Source of the DNA: Gautieria morchelliformis
Taxonomy: Eukaryota; Basidiomycota; Agaricomycetes; Gomphales; Gomphaceae
Reading direction: 5' to 3'
DNA: 64,000 nt
Assembly (NCBI GenBank): GCA_015179125.1
Contig: WHVA01000249.1
Span: 1 to 64,000 of the forward strand
Shown here: positions 44,490 to 56,253 of the stretch, one piece after another
Layout: the number at the start of each line of letters is the position of its first letter
Position numbering within the stretch: the first letter of the stretch is position 1
The notes under the pieces: generated by a model
Database searches by the model: none
What the model saw: the letters and a program-made list of their open reading frames with translations, nothing else
Told to the model about the DNA's origin: nothing
Position numbers and translations under genes: made by a program

Positions 44490-45930
44490 GGGCTACCCCT
44501 TAAACGGGGTGTCTGCGGCTATGGGGAGATCTATCTGCGGCATATAGCCGTGGTTCATCTTGAAGGGCGCGAACCCTGTGGTTGCGCTGACGTTGCTGTT
44601 GAGGGCAACCTCAACCATTGTGCATTTCAACACCCAATCCTTCTGATCATCCCTGACGACCACGCACAGTATCTGTCTGATCGAGCGGTTTGCGCGCTTG
44701 GTCACTCCATCCGTTTGGGGATGGAAGGCAGTCGACATGAGGTGCTTAGTTCCCATGAGTCACTGTAGTTCACGCCAGAAGATCGACGTGAACTTCGAGT
44801 CTCTATCCAAGACAATGGAGTCAGGAACTCCATGGAGTCGAACGATTTCTTTCAGAAACAGCCAGGCTACTCCCTTGGCTGACACGCTCGTCGTGGTTGG
44901 AATGAGGTGGACGTGCAACGTTAGTTGATCAATGACTACCATCAGGTAGTCACAGTCATTATATTTGGGCAGGGGCCCCATGAAGTCGATGCCAATCGAC
45001 TACCACGGCCTATCCGGAATGGGTAGGCTGTGTAGTAAGCCTTTGGGCTGTTGTGGCCCGGTTTTCATCATCTGGCACTTTGCACATGATGTGCAGAATG
45101 ACTCAATGTCTGGGCTCATTCCCGGCCACCAGTATGACCTTTGAATGTAGTTTGATGTCTTCAGATGGCTGTAGTGACCGACGATCTGGTGTGCTCGATC
45201 GATGATTATTTAGATCAGCCTCCTTCCCCCCTGAAGAACAGATCGGGGGATGGCGATGACGTCTCTTTTGAGCTGATTCTTTGTCCAAATCAGCCTGTCC
45301 CGGATTCCGAATCTCGGGTGCACGTCCGGGTGTTCCATGATCTTTGAGAACATGGTGTCCCTATGATACGCGTCTCGTAAGACCTTGGACAGGTCTACGC
45401 CTTGTTCAATGCTCCGGCGCAGGGGCGCGCCATCGTTACCTGTGGCAATGACTATGACATCATTGTCGTCGTCGTTGCATGATGCGGCACCATTTGCGGG
45501 CTTTTGTGAGCCCTCGTTTAATGCGGCGGATTCTAATATCCACGCCTCTGTCTTCTCTGCGAGGCGTTTAGACCGTCTCGTCACTGCTGTTCGCAGCTCG
45601 ATATACCGGTCGGTGGGCAGTAGTTCACCTTCCAGGTCTAAATGCACGTCTGCGTTTACAAAGACGTGGTGCGGGTGATTGTCATCACTCGTGTCGTTCT
45701 CGTAGTAGCATGACAGGCAGTCCGCTACCTTGTTCTCTACACTGTCAACATGTACGGTGTTGAAGTTGAACCGGGATAGGAACTCCCACCATCTGACCTG
45801 GCGGTCAGATAGGCTCTTCTGGGTCTCGAAGTATTCGAGCCCTTTGTGGTCTGTGACGAGGCTGAACCTTTGTCCCAGTAGTGTATCCTCCCATTTCATG
45901 AGAGCCTCGAGCACCGCGATTGTCTCCTGC
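44490..45930 (-). pseudogene. gypsy RNase H and integrase region (fossil)
   Basis: RNase H end (ETIAVLEALMKWEDTLLG, FSLVTDHKGLEYF, DRQVRWWEFLSRF) at 45,932-45,600, then a linker and the integrase zinc module, then the catalytic core (GPLPKYNDCDYLMVVIDQLT, VLDRDSKFTS, STAFHPQTDGVTKRANRSI) at about 44,490-44,981. Part of the fossil at 41.9-49.5 kb. Confidence 0.88.
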
Positions 45931-45932
45931 TC

Positions 45933-46984
45933 TGTCAAGATTGGTTTTTAGGCGTTAATATCGTGTATTAGTGAACACAGCAAATGCCCGAATAACTTGT
46001 GCGAATAAGTATGCCGTTCGGCAAATAGATGAACCAATGAATGTTCACGGGGTAAGAGGGTTGCCCGAATGGGGTTCACCCTATCTACAGTTGTAGCGAA
46101 ATAGCCCGCGGCGCTTGACGATGTAACGTGCAAGGTCTCACAGAAGGGCTGTCTAAGTCTCGACAATCCCTTCGCTGGCGAAGGCGCTCCTTCGGAGCCC
46201 TTCGCCAACAGCACAGAAAATGGTTCGAAGGTTAAGGTAACGAAGATGAAGTATGAGAACTCACCAGTGATGCCTAAGTCCTTTGCTAGTCAAAGATGGA
46301 AATCTCCAAGAGAAGGCTTAAGACGATGACCACAGTGAGGTCAAATCTGCACAAGATGAACGACGTATGATAATTGAACTGGAGAATATACATGTGAATG
46401 TAAACTACTTATATCGAATGCTCACAAGGTATTATCGAATGCTCACAAGGTATTAGCGAATAGGAAAGAGGCTGTTGTGAGTTAGGGCCGGATAGGGGTG
46501 CGCAGTCATGATACTAAGTAGATGGAATAAACATACAATAGAGTGAGGGGAGAATGTGAACATGAAACGACGGAGAGTAAAGGGGGCGAAGGCACTTATG
46601 GACAAAACCATGTCTTGGGACCCGCATACATGCTACCCTGCACGGACTTTTCGTTTACTGGGTTGATCCCGCACGGCCTATGGAAGGGACGTCCTGTGAT
46701 CACACTTTGGCCATACGAACACCCAATGGGGTTGGATTAAGAAGATGATGGGGTTAATGATGAACCATCATGCCGGGTGAATGGTATCGATCATATTTGA
46801 TGGCGTGCCTGCTGGCGAAATGCGCGAGCAGCGAATAGCGGTTCGGAGAATGGGGCGAACAGCGGGTAGAGTGGATGTAGGGGAGGAGTGGTCGGTGGGT
46901 GCGGCAAACTCTGGCGAAGATGCTAGGGAGTGACGAGGGGGAACATAGAGGTAGCGCAGTAGGAGAAATAAACCGGTCATGACA
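45933..46984. repeat. TGTCA...TGACA repeat inserted in the gypsy fossil
   Basis: A 1052-bp complete copy lying between RT and RNase H, ends TGTCAAGATTGG and CCGGTCATGACA. Only CTC is duplicated at the borders (45,930-45,932 and 46,985-46,987), in contrast to the 5-bp duplication of copy A. Contains a GAAGGCGCTCCTTCGGAGCCC-like palindromic segment near 46,180. Confidence 0.82.
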
Positions 46985-48013
46985 CTCGTGAGTCTGGTAG
47001 TGTTGCTGGGTGACACTGAACTTCTTTGACAAGAAGCCGGCTGGCCGACAGGTTTTCCAGTCGGGGCCTTGGCTGTAGACCGCACCGACTCCGGCTTTTG
47101 ACCCGTCGGTGATCACCCAGATCGGCTCTGGGCACCGTGCATCTATTGGACACAGGATCAGGGCCTTACAGGCCAACACCTTAATGCTTTGCCAGCATTT
47201 GTCCAGTAGTGGGGTCCATTCGAATGGACGATTGTTACGCGTGCAGCCCGATAGTGGGGTCATGTATGCGCTAACGTCTGGCATGTAATGTGCCAGGTAT
47301 TGTACTAGCCCGAGGAAACGCTGGACGTCGTTGAACGTCTGTGGCCTACGCCACTCGCGGATGCATTGCATCTTATCCTTGTCAGCATGTACCCCTTGGC
47401 CATCGATGATGTGGCCGAGGCACTCCATTCAGATGGAATAGAGATCAACCTTTTTCTTGCTCAGAAAAAGGTGGTTCTTCCTCAGTCTGTCAAAGACAAC
47501 ATAGAGGTGCTCCTCGTGCTCTCGTATCGAGAGCGAGAATATGAAGATGTCATCCATGTAGACATGGACGAAGTGACCTATGCAGTCGCAGAAAATGGCT
47601 GTCATCAGCCGTTGGAACGTCAATGGGGTGTTGCAGTCTCCCATCTGTATCACTTGGCTCCTAAAAGTGCCAAGGATCGTGGAAAAGGCAGTCTTTGCTA
47701 CGTGATCTGGATGAATCCGGATCTGCTTGTATGCTTCAGACATATTGAGTTTCGTGTGATATTGACAGTGAGCCATGTCGCTGCGGATGATATCCTGATC
47801 CGGGAAGGGTGTGACGTCCCTCACCGTGTTCTCATTCTGCTGGCGCAGATCGAAGACGGTCTGTAGTGTACCGTTCTTCTTCAGCACACACATCATGGGT
47901 ACGGCCTGCTGTGCAACTGCCGGAATCCACCACTTTGCAGTGGTGTAGCATTCTATCTTTGCTGACAGTTCCTCTCGGAAATGTTCGGGGCACTTTGGTA
48001 GTCGATACCGCAT
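46985..48013 (-). pseudogene. gypsy reverse transcriptase region (fossil)
   Basis: Minus-strand RT: MCVLKKNGTLQTVFDLRQQN, DMAHCQYHTKLNMSEAYKQI, FQRLMTAIFCDCIGHFVHVY, MDDIFIFS, then ECLGHIIDGQGVHADKDKM and RFLGLVQYLAHYMP. The YMDD catalytic motif is seen near 47,555. It continues toward RNase H, from which it is separated by the inserted repeat. Confidence 0.9.
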
Positions 48014-48325
48014 GTGTTTGTTGGGATCGATGAGATTGATCTCGTGGTTGATCTCCTGCAGCGGCGGGAGTTATAATGGAATTCCACTGACTAGGTCAGT
48101 GATCCTTTCCATCCATTCCTCGCAGAGGTGAGGAAGGTTATCATCCGTGAGGATGACGGTGGTGGTTGGCTTAGAAGCCATTAGGCGCTGTGTGCGTCTA
48201 TTCGGTGCCGCGGCCCGCGGAACCGCTTTTCTTTTTCCCATTGCTTTCACCGTCAGGTGAGAGCACCTCTCCCTACGATTGTAGGGTGAGCTCGAGGACA
48301 AGTCATTTCGCGAGTCCTCCTGGCT

Positions 48326-48673
48326 TCAATGAGCCAGGTTTGGCTTCGGCACCAGGGTGACCCTACTCACCCTTGGCCCCTTGCCTTCATTCGTCGATTC
48401 ATTATCGTCAAACGAGACCTTTCCCGTGGGGATTATTTCGTTCCCCTTGTGGATCGCCCCTGGGCTTGAGAAGTCCAGGGCGATTCCAAATATCCTTAGG
48501 AACGGTGTCCCTAAGATCGTGTCGCAATATTCGACGTTCGCTACGTCGAAATATTCGTCGTATGTTTCACGACCAAATTTAATGGTCGTGTTCATTCCAT
48601 AATTGATCGTGGAACGGCTGCCTATGCAGGCTAGCTGCAGCGCGATTGGTTGTTCCAGGGCAAATGTTTTCAT
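48326..48673 (-). pseudogene. gypsy protease-like region (fossil)
   Basis: A minus-strand region with YDEYFDVANVEYCDTILGTPFL, the classical I-LG-PFL end of fungal gypsy proteases, preceded upstream (about 48,740) by a LLDSGSEGV-type active-site segment readable in the flanking sequence. Part of the fossil. Confidence 0.75.
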
Positions 48674-48817
48674 CCCTGTAGCTCGTGTGAATTCAGGGGA
48701 TAATAGTACCCCTTCGCTCCCGCTATCCAGCAGGCAATGGGCTTTTATGCCATTTATTTCCCAGTACCCTGAGAGGGTATGGTTTTCACTGTGTGGGTGC
48801 GTTGGCCATGTCCTACT

Positions 48818-49473
48818 TCAGTGGTGATACGCCGGTTCAGCCGCCTTGTCTGATGTAACCAACGTGCGAGCCACCATGACTTTCATGGCGGCATTGTCTT
48901 CCGGCACGATTCTGATCGCGTTGGACCTGTAGGAGGTATCTTCCGCCTCCTTGTCCCATTCATAGTATTGGGATGGCTCTGGATCCCATTCTTCAGCGGG
49001 TGCATCTCCGTTGTCCGGAGAGTTGTTGGGTTGGGAATCACCCTCCCCCTCTTCATCAATCCATTGAAGAGAATTTTGACCGAGATCCATCTCCGGATCC
49101 TCGGTCTCTTCGTTGTGCCTCGTGGCCGCTGTCCTGATACCGGACCTAAGCCGGGGGCACTCCGCTTTCTTGTGGCAAGGTTGGCCGCATTCAAAGCACG
49201 TAGCGCTGCTTTGGCTGCCGCTGGGCCAATCGTTAGGCCGGCCCAACACTTTTGTTGGTGGGGCAGGTCGCGGGGACAACCCTGATGCTTGAGGCTGTTT
49301 AGCTTCAGGCAGGCGTCCAGCTTGCGCTGGGCGTGGGGCGGCGGTTGCTGCGAGGCTCCACTTCTCGAGAACAGGCTAGGCCTGGTCAGGCCCGTCTGTG
49401 TCACTGGCTTGCTCCCTGGAAGCCGGGCAGCGCTTGCTGTTGCCGCTGCGCTTTCTGCGCGGCGCATCCCCAT
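48818..49473 (-). pseudogene. gypsy gag C-terminal region with zinc knuckle (fossil)
   Basis: A minus-strand frame with CFECGQPCHKKAEC (CX2CX4HX4C), followed by a long acidic linker (DPEMDLGQNSLQWIDEEGEG). The same linker and knuckle occur in pieces at 18.1-19.2 kb. The capsid part upstream is missing. Confidence 0.78.
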
Positions 49474-49782
49474 ATTGTATTGGGATGCTTACTCTATCAT
49501 TCAGGCCGTCTCAAAGAGTTGCTCCACCTGATCCACATCCTGCTGAGTAATAGTATATCATCTTGACACAATGAGTGACATCGATGACGCCAACGTGATG
49601 TCACTCGGACTTCAACATTGACACATCCCACTCCAGGCTGCTTACCTTTCTGCATGTCTACATTGGGTGGGCCATTCCCGATACTCCACATTTTGAGCCT
49701 CCATCTCTCCTCACCGCTCCTGGCATAGCTTGAGCACGGCCTGGTTTCACCCTGGTCATGCAAGAGAGTGGTGGCGACACTA

Positions 49783-50720
49783 TTAGAGAGTATATGTTAC
49801 CAATAATTATTAGGTCGGAATATTCCGGTGTAGCTAAAAATTACTGACTCCACGTGAGAATATTCTATCTCAGAACGCATCCACTTGTATCCACCACACG
49901 CGTCCGCTCCAGGACTACATTAAGAACATGACAACAATGAACCCTATCCCTCCCTCGACTGCTGACGCTGTGATCAATCCATTCCATCTCACGGACACCA
50001 CCACCAGATCACAACCACTTAGCACACCCACCTCGTCTCACCCCTCCACCCCACCCTCCAGCCCAGCCATTGCTCTGGCATCAAAAACGCGCAAGGCACG
50101 TGAAAAATTTACCGCACGCAACAAGGGGAATCAGCATGACGAGGTTGAGCATGGTGAATCCAGTGATTCCAGCGCCGAGAGCAACAAGCGGACATGACTC
50201 ACGAACATGAGTCATGTCCATTCAGCACATGACATGGCAAGGATGGTCAAGCTGCTCGAGAAAAAATATGAGCGGGATCATGGTGAATCCAGTGATTCCA
50301 GCGCCGAGAGCAACGAGTGGATGAGTCATGTCCATTCAGCACGTGACATGGCAAGGATGGTCAAGCTGCTCGAGAGAAAAGATGAGCGGGATGAGCAGAG
50401 TGAGAAGGCGATGGAAATCTTCCATGCAAATCTGCTGGAACGGCAGGACAGGGCTCTCGCGATCCAGGAAAGGATGGCCACCGCACTTCTGGATATCCTC
50501 AGGGAGGCGTTACTTAAGTAGTCTCAGGGCACCAGAGATGTTTCTTGGATGCGTTGATAGGCATGAGGGAGAGAAGAGACACATGTGTCGAAGAACGCGT
50601 ACATTGTTCTGACTAATTAGTGCTCACTTTAGGAAATGTTAGCGTTTTTAGCGCTTAAATTATAGGATGATAATATTTTATTATCGACTTAATAAATATT
50701 AGCCGACATATACTCTCTAA
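49783..50720. mobile_element. TA-flanked inverted-repeat DNA element, 938 bp, with ORF
   Basis: Terminal inverted repeats begin with an exact TTAGAGAGTATATGT and continue imperfectly for about 45 bp (AATA-TTATTA-GTCG). TA is present on both sides (49,781-49,782 and 50,721-50,722). The element carries one plus-strand frame (49,928-50,521) but no transposase motif. It lies 163 bp from the stop codon of the epimerase gene. Tc1/mariner-type target use is inferred from TA. Confidence 0.78.
49928..50521 (+). CDS. Small ORF of the TA-flanked element, internally duplicated, one stop
   Basis: A single frame of about 197 codons with an in-frame TGA at 50,195-50,197. The N-terminal half is S/T/P-rich (low complexity). 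The C-terminal half holds two copies of HGESSDSSAESN followed by MSHVHSA-DMARMVKLLE-K (DNA units at about 50,150 and 50,279, roughly 115 bp plus 15 extra bases in the first). It ends in a helical, coiled-coil-like tail (SEKAMEIFHANLLERQDRAL). The TGA lies within the 15-base extra piece of the first unit. No known domain; the tail is reminiscent of the C-terminal helices of SANT/Myb-like accessory proteins of fungal DNA transposons, which is inference. Confidence 0.55.
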
Positions 50721-50882
50721 TAATACTTAGACCTCTGGTTAACCCATCACGCACGAGATAGTATTACGAGCCACGGCATCGCCCGAATTCACTAAGACTC
50801 CGCTTTCAGAAATACTCTAGCGTGTACACCACTGTAACTCTATAGATGCTAGAGCTTGTAGGCCACTGATACATGTGTCCGC

Positions 50883-51949
50883 TCAGTACGGCCTATGTTT
50901 CCACCCCAGCAATCTTTTGGCCTTTGTACAATCGAAGAACCCCTCTCGTCCCTTCAACTCTCGTTTTAGTTTGACGTCCGGCCAGACCCTTCTCGCCAAA
51001 TCTGGCGAATTTTCCTGGGTTGCGGTTTCCGGCGCAACGATAAGAAAAGTCTCGTGTCCCTGGAAGGCCTCGATGTCTGACGTGATTGCAAGAAGGAACG
51101 CTCGAGCTGCTTCATCCTGCTGTACCCAACCCCAGAGTTGTTTGTTTCCTTCGTCCTCGCTGTGCTTGGTAGCCAGTTCTACATCAGGAAGGGACCTATG
51201 GAGGAATGAACTCTGTCAATCCAGAGAACAGGCGAGGGCATACCAGTGAAGACGCAGGCTGGCAACGCGCAATGACTGATACCGTCGAACAATCGTGTCA
51301 GCCTGGAGTTCACATATCCTACAAAACAATATCCGTTAGTGGGTATATGGCGTATCCAGTGCTGTGATCATACTGTTTCGACAGGCCATACGGTTCGTCG
51401 GGACGACAAGGATGCTTTTCGTCGACAGGAAAGTAATCGAAAGTCGGCATTTTTGAGCTGTACACAAGACCGAGGGCGTTGACGCTTGATGCTTGTGCTA
51501 TTCGATGGATCTTGAGCTGTAGATACTGTTCAATGTCTTGATCAATCCTAAAGTATCCATCGCACCTCTGCCGCCGCACGCAGTATGTTCCATGACACGA
51601 CCACGTTTCTATGGTCACTCAGTCAACCCAGCTCTTCAACATTTTTCCTGACGTACAAGTTGTGCACGGTGGAGACGAAGTCCCCAGGATTTGGAAACGC
51701 TGCGAGATGGATGACTGCGTCGCATCCCCTGAGCACTCGCATTGTCGCCTCAAAATCACATAGATCTGTGGCCACAAAAGTGAAATTTGGATGAAAGGGC
51801 TGCTCGATCTTTGGAACCTTGTCGACTCCTTTAACAACATGTCCCTCCCTTAAGGCTTGCTCGACCACTCTGCAACCGACGCTACCACTGCAGCCAGTGA
51901 CCACGATGTGCAAGCTTTCTTTTGCAGGCTTTCTTGGTTGATTGTCCAT
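50883..51949 (-). CDS. NAD(P)-dependent epimerase/dehydratase (extended SDR)
   Basis: Five exons on the minus strand: 51,949-51,657, 51,608-51,566, 51,516-51,374, 51,318-51,244 and 51,195-50,883, total 867 nt (288 residues), introns 48-55 bp. The N-terminal nucleotide-binding motif is VVTGCSGSVGCRVVEQAL (a TGxxGxxG-type loop). VATDLCDF and DAVIHLAAFPNP follow, then the active-site SS...YGLSK (YxxxK) after the third intron region. This is the extended short-chain dehydrogenase fold acting on sugar-nucleotide or similar substrates; the exact substrate is not shown. The start MDNQPRKPAKES was chosen because the SDR fold begins right after it; an in-frame upstream start exists at 52,153. First host gene after the transposon zone. 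Confidence 0.9.
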
Positions 51950-52531
51950 ACACAGACAGCTCGATGATGGTAGTCTTAAGAGAAACTGGAGACCATTGCA
52001 GGATATGTTTCGGAGCGGAAGTGTACTTATTTTTCCGAGGGACAATGGCTCCTCGGAAAAATAGCAGCGTGCAGTACATGCGAGTTCCGCAGTGAGTGAC
52101 ATTCGGTTCTCATTTAGTAAGTGCTTCGGACCCCAGTGTATAAGCGTTACCACGTACCAGCATTTTTCGTAAACCTCATAATATGTATAAGTAATATTAT
52201 CCAGTAGAACCTAGTGTGTATTTACTATGTTCAGGTCGTTTGTTCCACACCCCACGTTCAGGATGACAATATTCTAATACCGATGGGCGGTAGTGAAACA
52301 TCGATAGGTCCATAGCTCGACGCACCGAAACGTACCGGAGGCCTTTCACTCGATTTGCTAGTTTCGTGCATATTGGCGTCATATCTTAGGTGCATGCACC
52401 TTGGACCGTATCAAAATTAAACAACTCGCTTATTCCACGTTAAACGTTACTGGAGTCTCAATCAGTGGTATATCATGGATCAAACGTCATGTATGGAGCA
52501 TCCAGGGTAAAGGATTCGCAAAACTGACTCA
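51950..52531. other. Spacer between epimerase start and permease stop
   Basis: No gene recognised. It must hold the promoter of the epimerase gene and the 3' end of the permease, both on the minus strand. A CTCCTCGGAAAAATAG / CTATTTTTCC-type inverted motif is near 52,035-52,065. Confidence 0.5.
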
Positions 52532-55017
52532 TTACTGCGTTGGTTCGTCGATCGTGTCGTCCATGTGACGCAGCTGGTCTGTTCTCAACCACTTGTCCTC
52601 CGGCGTGAAATACCAACTGATCACAGCAAAAATAGTGACAGACCCGAATATGACGGATGCCTATGCAAAGCTTTAGCCCATCAACGGTAAGACATATTAA
52701 CGGGGCTGACGAAATTAAACGTGGTTGCTGTCACGGGGAAGATGAATGGGGATAGCATGACCTTGAACGGACAGGTAAGACAATCGAAAAATGGAACAGT
52801 GAAAGATCGCCCACACAAACTACCAAGCCGTTGAACAACGCAGCAGCAAGATAAAATGGTTTGCGGAATTTGCCTAATTTGAAGTGGGTAGACTTGAACG
52901 AGTTTGGTGTCATCGTAAGCCGCAGCAGTGCAATAAGTCCATAGGCGGCGATGGTCGGGACCCCGCCAGCGGAGACGAGCGAGGTGAAGGCCACCTGGCT
53001 GGGTAAGATTGTGCAGAGTATGGCAACGCCGAACACAAGTATTACCGTCACTGCATTTTTGGGTTGACCATCCCTATTAACTTGTCCTATCCACTTGGAG
53101 CCAGGCAGTACACCATCGCGAGCCACAGCAAATACAAGTCGTGAAGCTGCAACCACAGAAATGCTGGTGTTCTGCAATCGCGCGTTAGTATATATATTAG
53201 GGCACATGTGTAATGCCTCACGTACTAAAATTAGTCCAATAACTGCCAATATAGACATAAAAACTGCTCCTCCACGACCGAGGGCCACAGCATAGATCTG
53301 CACGAAAGGCTGCGGAGCATTCAAGGCGAAAAGTGTCTGAAAATCTGGGGTGCAAAACAAGAACAGAATTGCTGTTATAAATCCCAAAACGCCTGTGGCG
53401 ATGGCGCCGCCGAAGATCCCACGTGCGGCAACAACACTAGAACGCAAATAATGAGAAAATTGTCATTTTAGTGTAGTTTATGGTTTACCTCGCATTCTTC
53501 GTCTCCTCTGCAATGTGTCCCGAGGCATCGAACCCGGTAAGAGTACCGGCAGTGAAGAGACTAGAACATACAGTCAACAGGTTAAAGGGCGGCCATACAG
53601 GCAAACATACAATGACAAGATCCAATTCCAAGCAGGTGGAGCACCCGTCCCATTATCTGTCCGGTGGGTCGATATAAGGTTATATAACAGACAGACCGAA
53701 CTTACAGGTGGAAGTGAAGACATCTTTGGCTGAGCGAAAACCATAAGTCTTTGAAACGCCAATGGGAAGCCATATGACACAGAGGAAGAAATCCAGCATG
53801 ATAAGACCAATTGAGATCCGGAAGATTCGAGAATACCACCTCGCTGAAGGGAGGAAATATCAGACAAGCTCTAAACATGCTTGTTCAACATACGTGGCAG
53901 GTAATTCACAGCGATACTTGTGACAAAGCAGGCCTCAGAAACGACCCAGATAATTGCGCGCCATCTAACGTTGTTGTTATCGATCCCACCAGGAAAATCA
54001 ACCCCGTAAATGGCAAGTATCGAGACCAGATAGTTGGCCGTCGTCTAGAAAAGACACATGTAGGTAGAATGCAGCGGGTGAAAAGCGATATTTATACCTG
54101 TGAATTACTTGCAGCGAAAGTCATCCATGCCGTACAGGCCCACCAGGCGACCAAGAATCCGAAAAATCTAGCATGCTTCCGGCCGGCACTCTCTGCTGCC
54201 CAAATATATATGGATCCGCTGAGTGGGAGAGCAGAGCAGATCTCTGCCAGTATAGCAGCCGTGATCCACATGAACACCAAGGTGATCACATAAGAGGACC
54301 TTGAGTAATATAGGCTCATCGACAAAGTTACGATATATGGTTGTAAAATCTACCAAAGCGCAGCCGGACCACCAGCCTCGATGCCTAGAAAAAAGGCAGA
54401 CCTGGTGTGCGAATAGTCAAATGCAGGACATAGGTCGGTGTCTCTCATACTGTACCTAACCCCGCCGATGAAATTAAGGGCACAAAAGCTAGCGGCGAAG
54501 CTCTCAACCTGGTGCCATGAGCGATGCAATGTCTACAACAGGGATGAGTATTATGCAGCGCGGAAAGGGTGTAAGGAAAAGGCATAATACCTGCTTGTAC
54601 CCAAGCTTTTGCTGAGGGAAATGAAAACCTAAGTCAGCACAATGGAATGGCCCCTCGTAAGGGGTGCAAAAAAGAAGGCAACACTGGGGCTTTCCCTACG
54701 CAGTATGAGCTGATCAGAGTAATGGCGGTGTGATCTCAACCCGGACTGTTTGCCAACGTCTACAACACCAAGTTGCAATCTCCTTTCAACAGGGAGATAG
54801 TCAACAGGCGGAGGGACGCCAGCTGGACAGCCCGGATACCCGCAGCCAATTCCAGTGTACGCTAGAACAGACATTACCGGGTACATGCCAACATTGCTCA
54901 AACCCCTGCTTGCGTAGAGATACGACCCGGCATATGCCTGCAACCACCAACCAACTGCAGTTCATCTTGATCCAGGGAGGAAACGATCTCGTCGTCACTT
55001 TTGGAGGAGTCCGACAT
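52532..55017 (-). CDS. Amino-acid / GABA permease (APC superfamily)
   Basis: A minus-strand gene with many small introns. Readable exons include MSDSSKSDDEIVSSLDQDEL (start 55,017), QQKLGYKQ (near 54,600), VESFAASFCALNFIGG (near 54,500), SAFFLGIEAGGPAALW, then SSYVITLVFMWITAAILAEICSALP..GSIYIWAAE (54,300-54,100), a TTANYLVSILAIYG exon, and VVAARGIFGGAIATGVLGF to the end (53,440-52,750). The C terminus is about WYFTPEDKWLRTDQLRHMDD, stop at 52,534-52,532. Around ten membrane helices are apparent. The order matches fungal GABA/choline permeases (UGA4/BAT1-like), importing amino compounds at the plasma or vacuolar membrane. The first intron would be unusually long (about 340 bp). Exon borders in the middle were not all fixed. 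Confidence 0.85.
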
Positions 55018-55495
55018 GGTGTGGTTGAAAGCAAACGGGGATGAGAGGCGCACGCCGCATGTGAACCTGAAGGGGCCAGGTCAACCGTTCCGACACTCGG
55101 TATGATATGATACAGGTCTAACAGTGGTTGCTACTAAACCGGCTACGGTACTCGTACATTGGATGACTTTCCGTAGACCAAAGTTTCAAATATGCATTAG
55201 TCTAAGATTGGCAATTGTGTCGACCTCTTTATACGCAAGGTCGATGACGCGATCTGGCGTTGTCACGTCTCCTCGTTCTGATATGCATCGAAGAGTCCAT
55301 ATCGACAGACGGGATACGGTACATACCACTCTCATCTAAGTATTAGATTACGATACTCGGGGTTTGAGAGCGTGGGGGTTACGTAACGGCACATGAATGC
55401 TGGCGCCACATCCAGCCCAGTTGTAATAAGCACTAATAAGCACCATTCGCAGTAGCTCTCATACCTTCCGTCTGACCTCAACCACCACCGTCAAC
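55018..55495. promoter_or_regulatory. Shared upstream region of permease and ADI1
   Basis: The two genes diverge from this 478-bp stretch. No TATA box was convincing; a CAACCACCACCGTCAAC run lies just before the ADI1 start. No gene is seen in it. Confidence 0.5.
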
Positions 55496-56253
55496 ATGCG
55501 CGCATACTACTTTGACAATCTTCCTGGAGACCAACGTCTTCCTCATGACTATATTCCTTCCCGTCCTGCAAGCGAGGAGGTGCTCTCTAAGCTTGGCGTA
55601 AAGACGTGGCATATCCCAGTCGATGGACATGAGCCAAAGGTCGACGAAGTTGCGCGAACCCAGGGCTACAAAAACAGGGATACGATCAACGTGTCCAAGG
55701 CGGGCCTAGGAGATGTGAGTAAGCCCTGTTTCATCCACCTTGATACAATCACTGAACCGCGCCATTGGTAGGCATATGAAACAAAGATCAAAGGCTTCTT
55801 TGAGGAGTGCGCTGTGATGGTAATGTTACTTTCAGTATAGGCTGATTCTCTGCTCTTGTAGGCACATGCACGAGGACGAGGAGATTCGCTACATCCTCGA
55901 CGGCAGTGGCTTTTTTGACGTGCGCGGTTCGTATTTGACCCAGTTCTCAGCTTTGCACCAATTTTGAGTCGTGACCTCCAGAAACTCCCACCGATGTCTG
56001 GGTTCGTGTCGCGATGGACCCCGGCGATCTTTTAGTACTCCCTGCTGGCATTTATCACCGCTTCACCCTTGATGAGAAGAACCATATCAAGGCATTGCGC
56101 TTGTTCAAGGTCAAACGGTTGCCTTGTCCACATGCTGCGAGCTAAGTCATTATACAGGATGAGCCCAAGTGGATTCCCTACAACCGAAGCGTAGAAACCG
56201 ATGCCAACCCATACCGCAAGGACTACCTCCAGAGTATTGGTGTTGGTGCTTGA
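55496..56253 (+). CDS. ADI1: Acireductone dioxygenase (methionine salvage)
   Basis: Five exons: 55,496-55,714, 55,772-55,806, 55,862-55,926, 55,982-56,109 and 56,158-56,253, total 543 nt (180 residues, the family's normal length). The start [18 protein letters not shown] is typical of fungal ARD. Cupin metal ligands are visible: HMHEDEE (HxHxxxxE) at the second/third exon junction and a later histidine in GIYHRF. It oxidises acireductone to the keto-acid precursor of methionine in the cytosol. The second intron starts inside a codon (GAG-GA / G), which settles the HMHEDEE reading. Confidence 0.96.

Larger units (their letters stand above)
41891..49540 (-). mobile_element. Ty3/gypsy (chromodomain type) fossil with extra 3' coding region
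   Basis: Minus-strand order: gag C-terminal part with zinc knuckle (49,473-48,818), protease-like region (48,673-48,326), RT (48,013-46,985), inserted repeat (46,984-45,933), RNase H (45,932-45,210), integrase (about 45,200-44,490), chromodomain-like region (44,154-43,912) and an extra coding region (43,868-41,957). No LTR of its own is present at either end, and the gag start is missing. It is broken in several places and not whole. Fragments of the same family lie at 14.2-15.5 and 17.9-19.2 kb. Confidence 0.88.

Noticed and set aside
50875-51249. 124-residue plus-strand frame
   Set aside because: It is antisense to the last exon of the epimerase gene and has no motif.
53811-54293. 160-residue plus-strand frame
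   Set aside because: Antisense to permease exons that carry clear membrane-transporter sequence.
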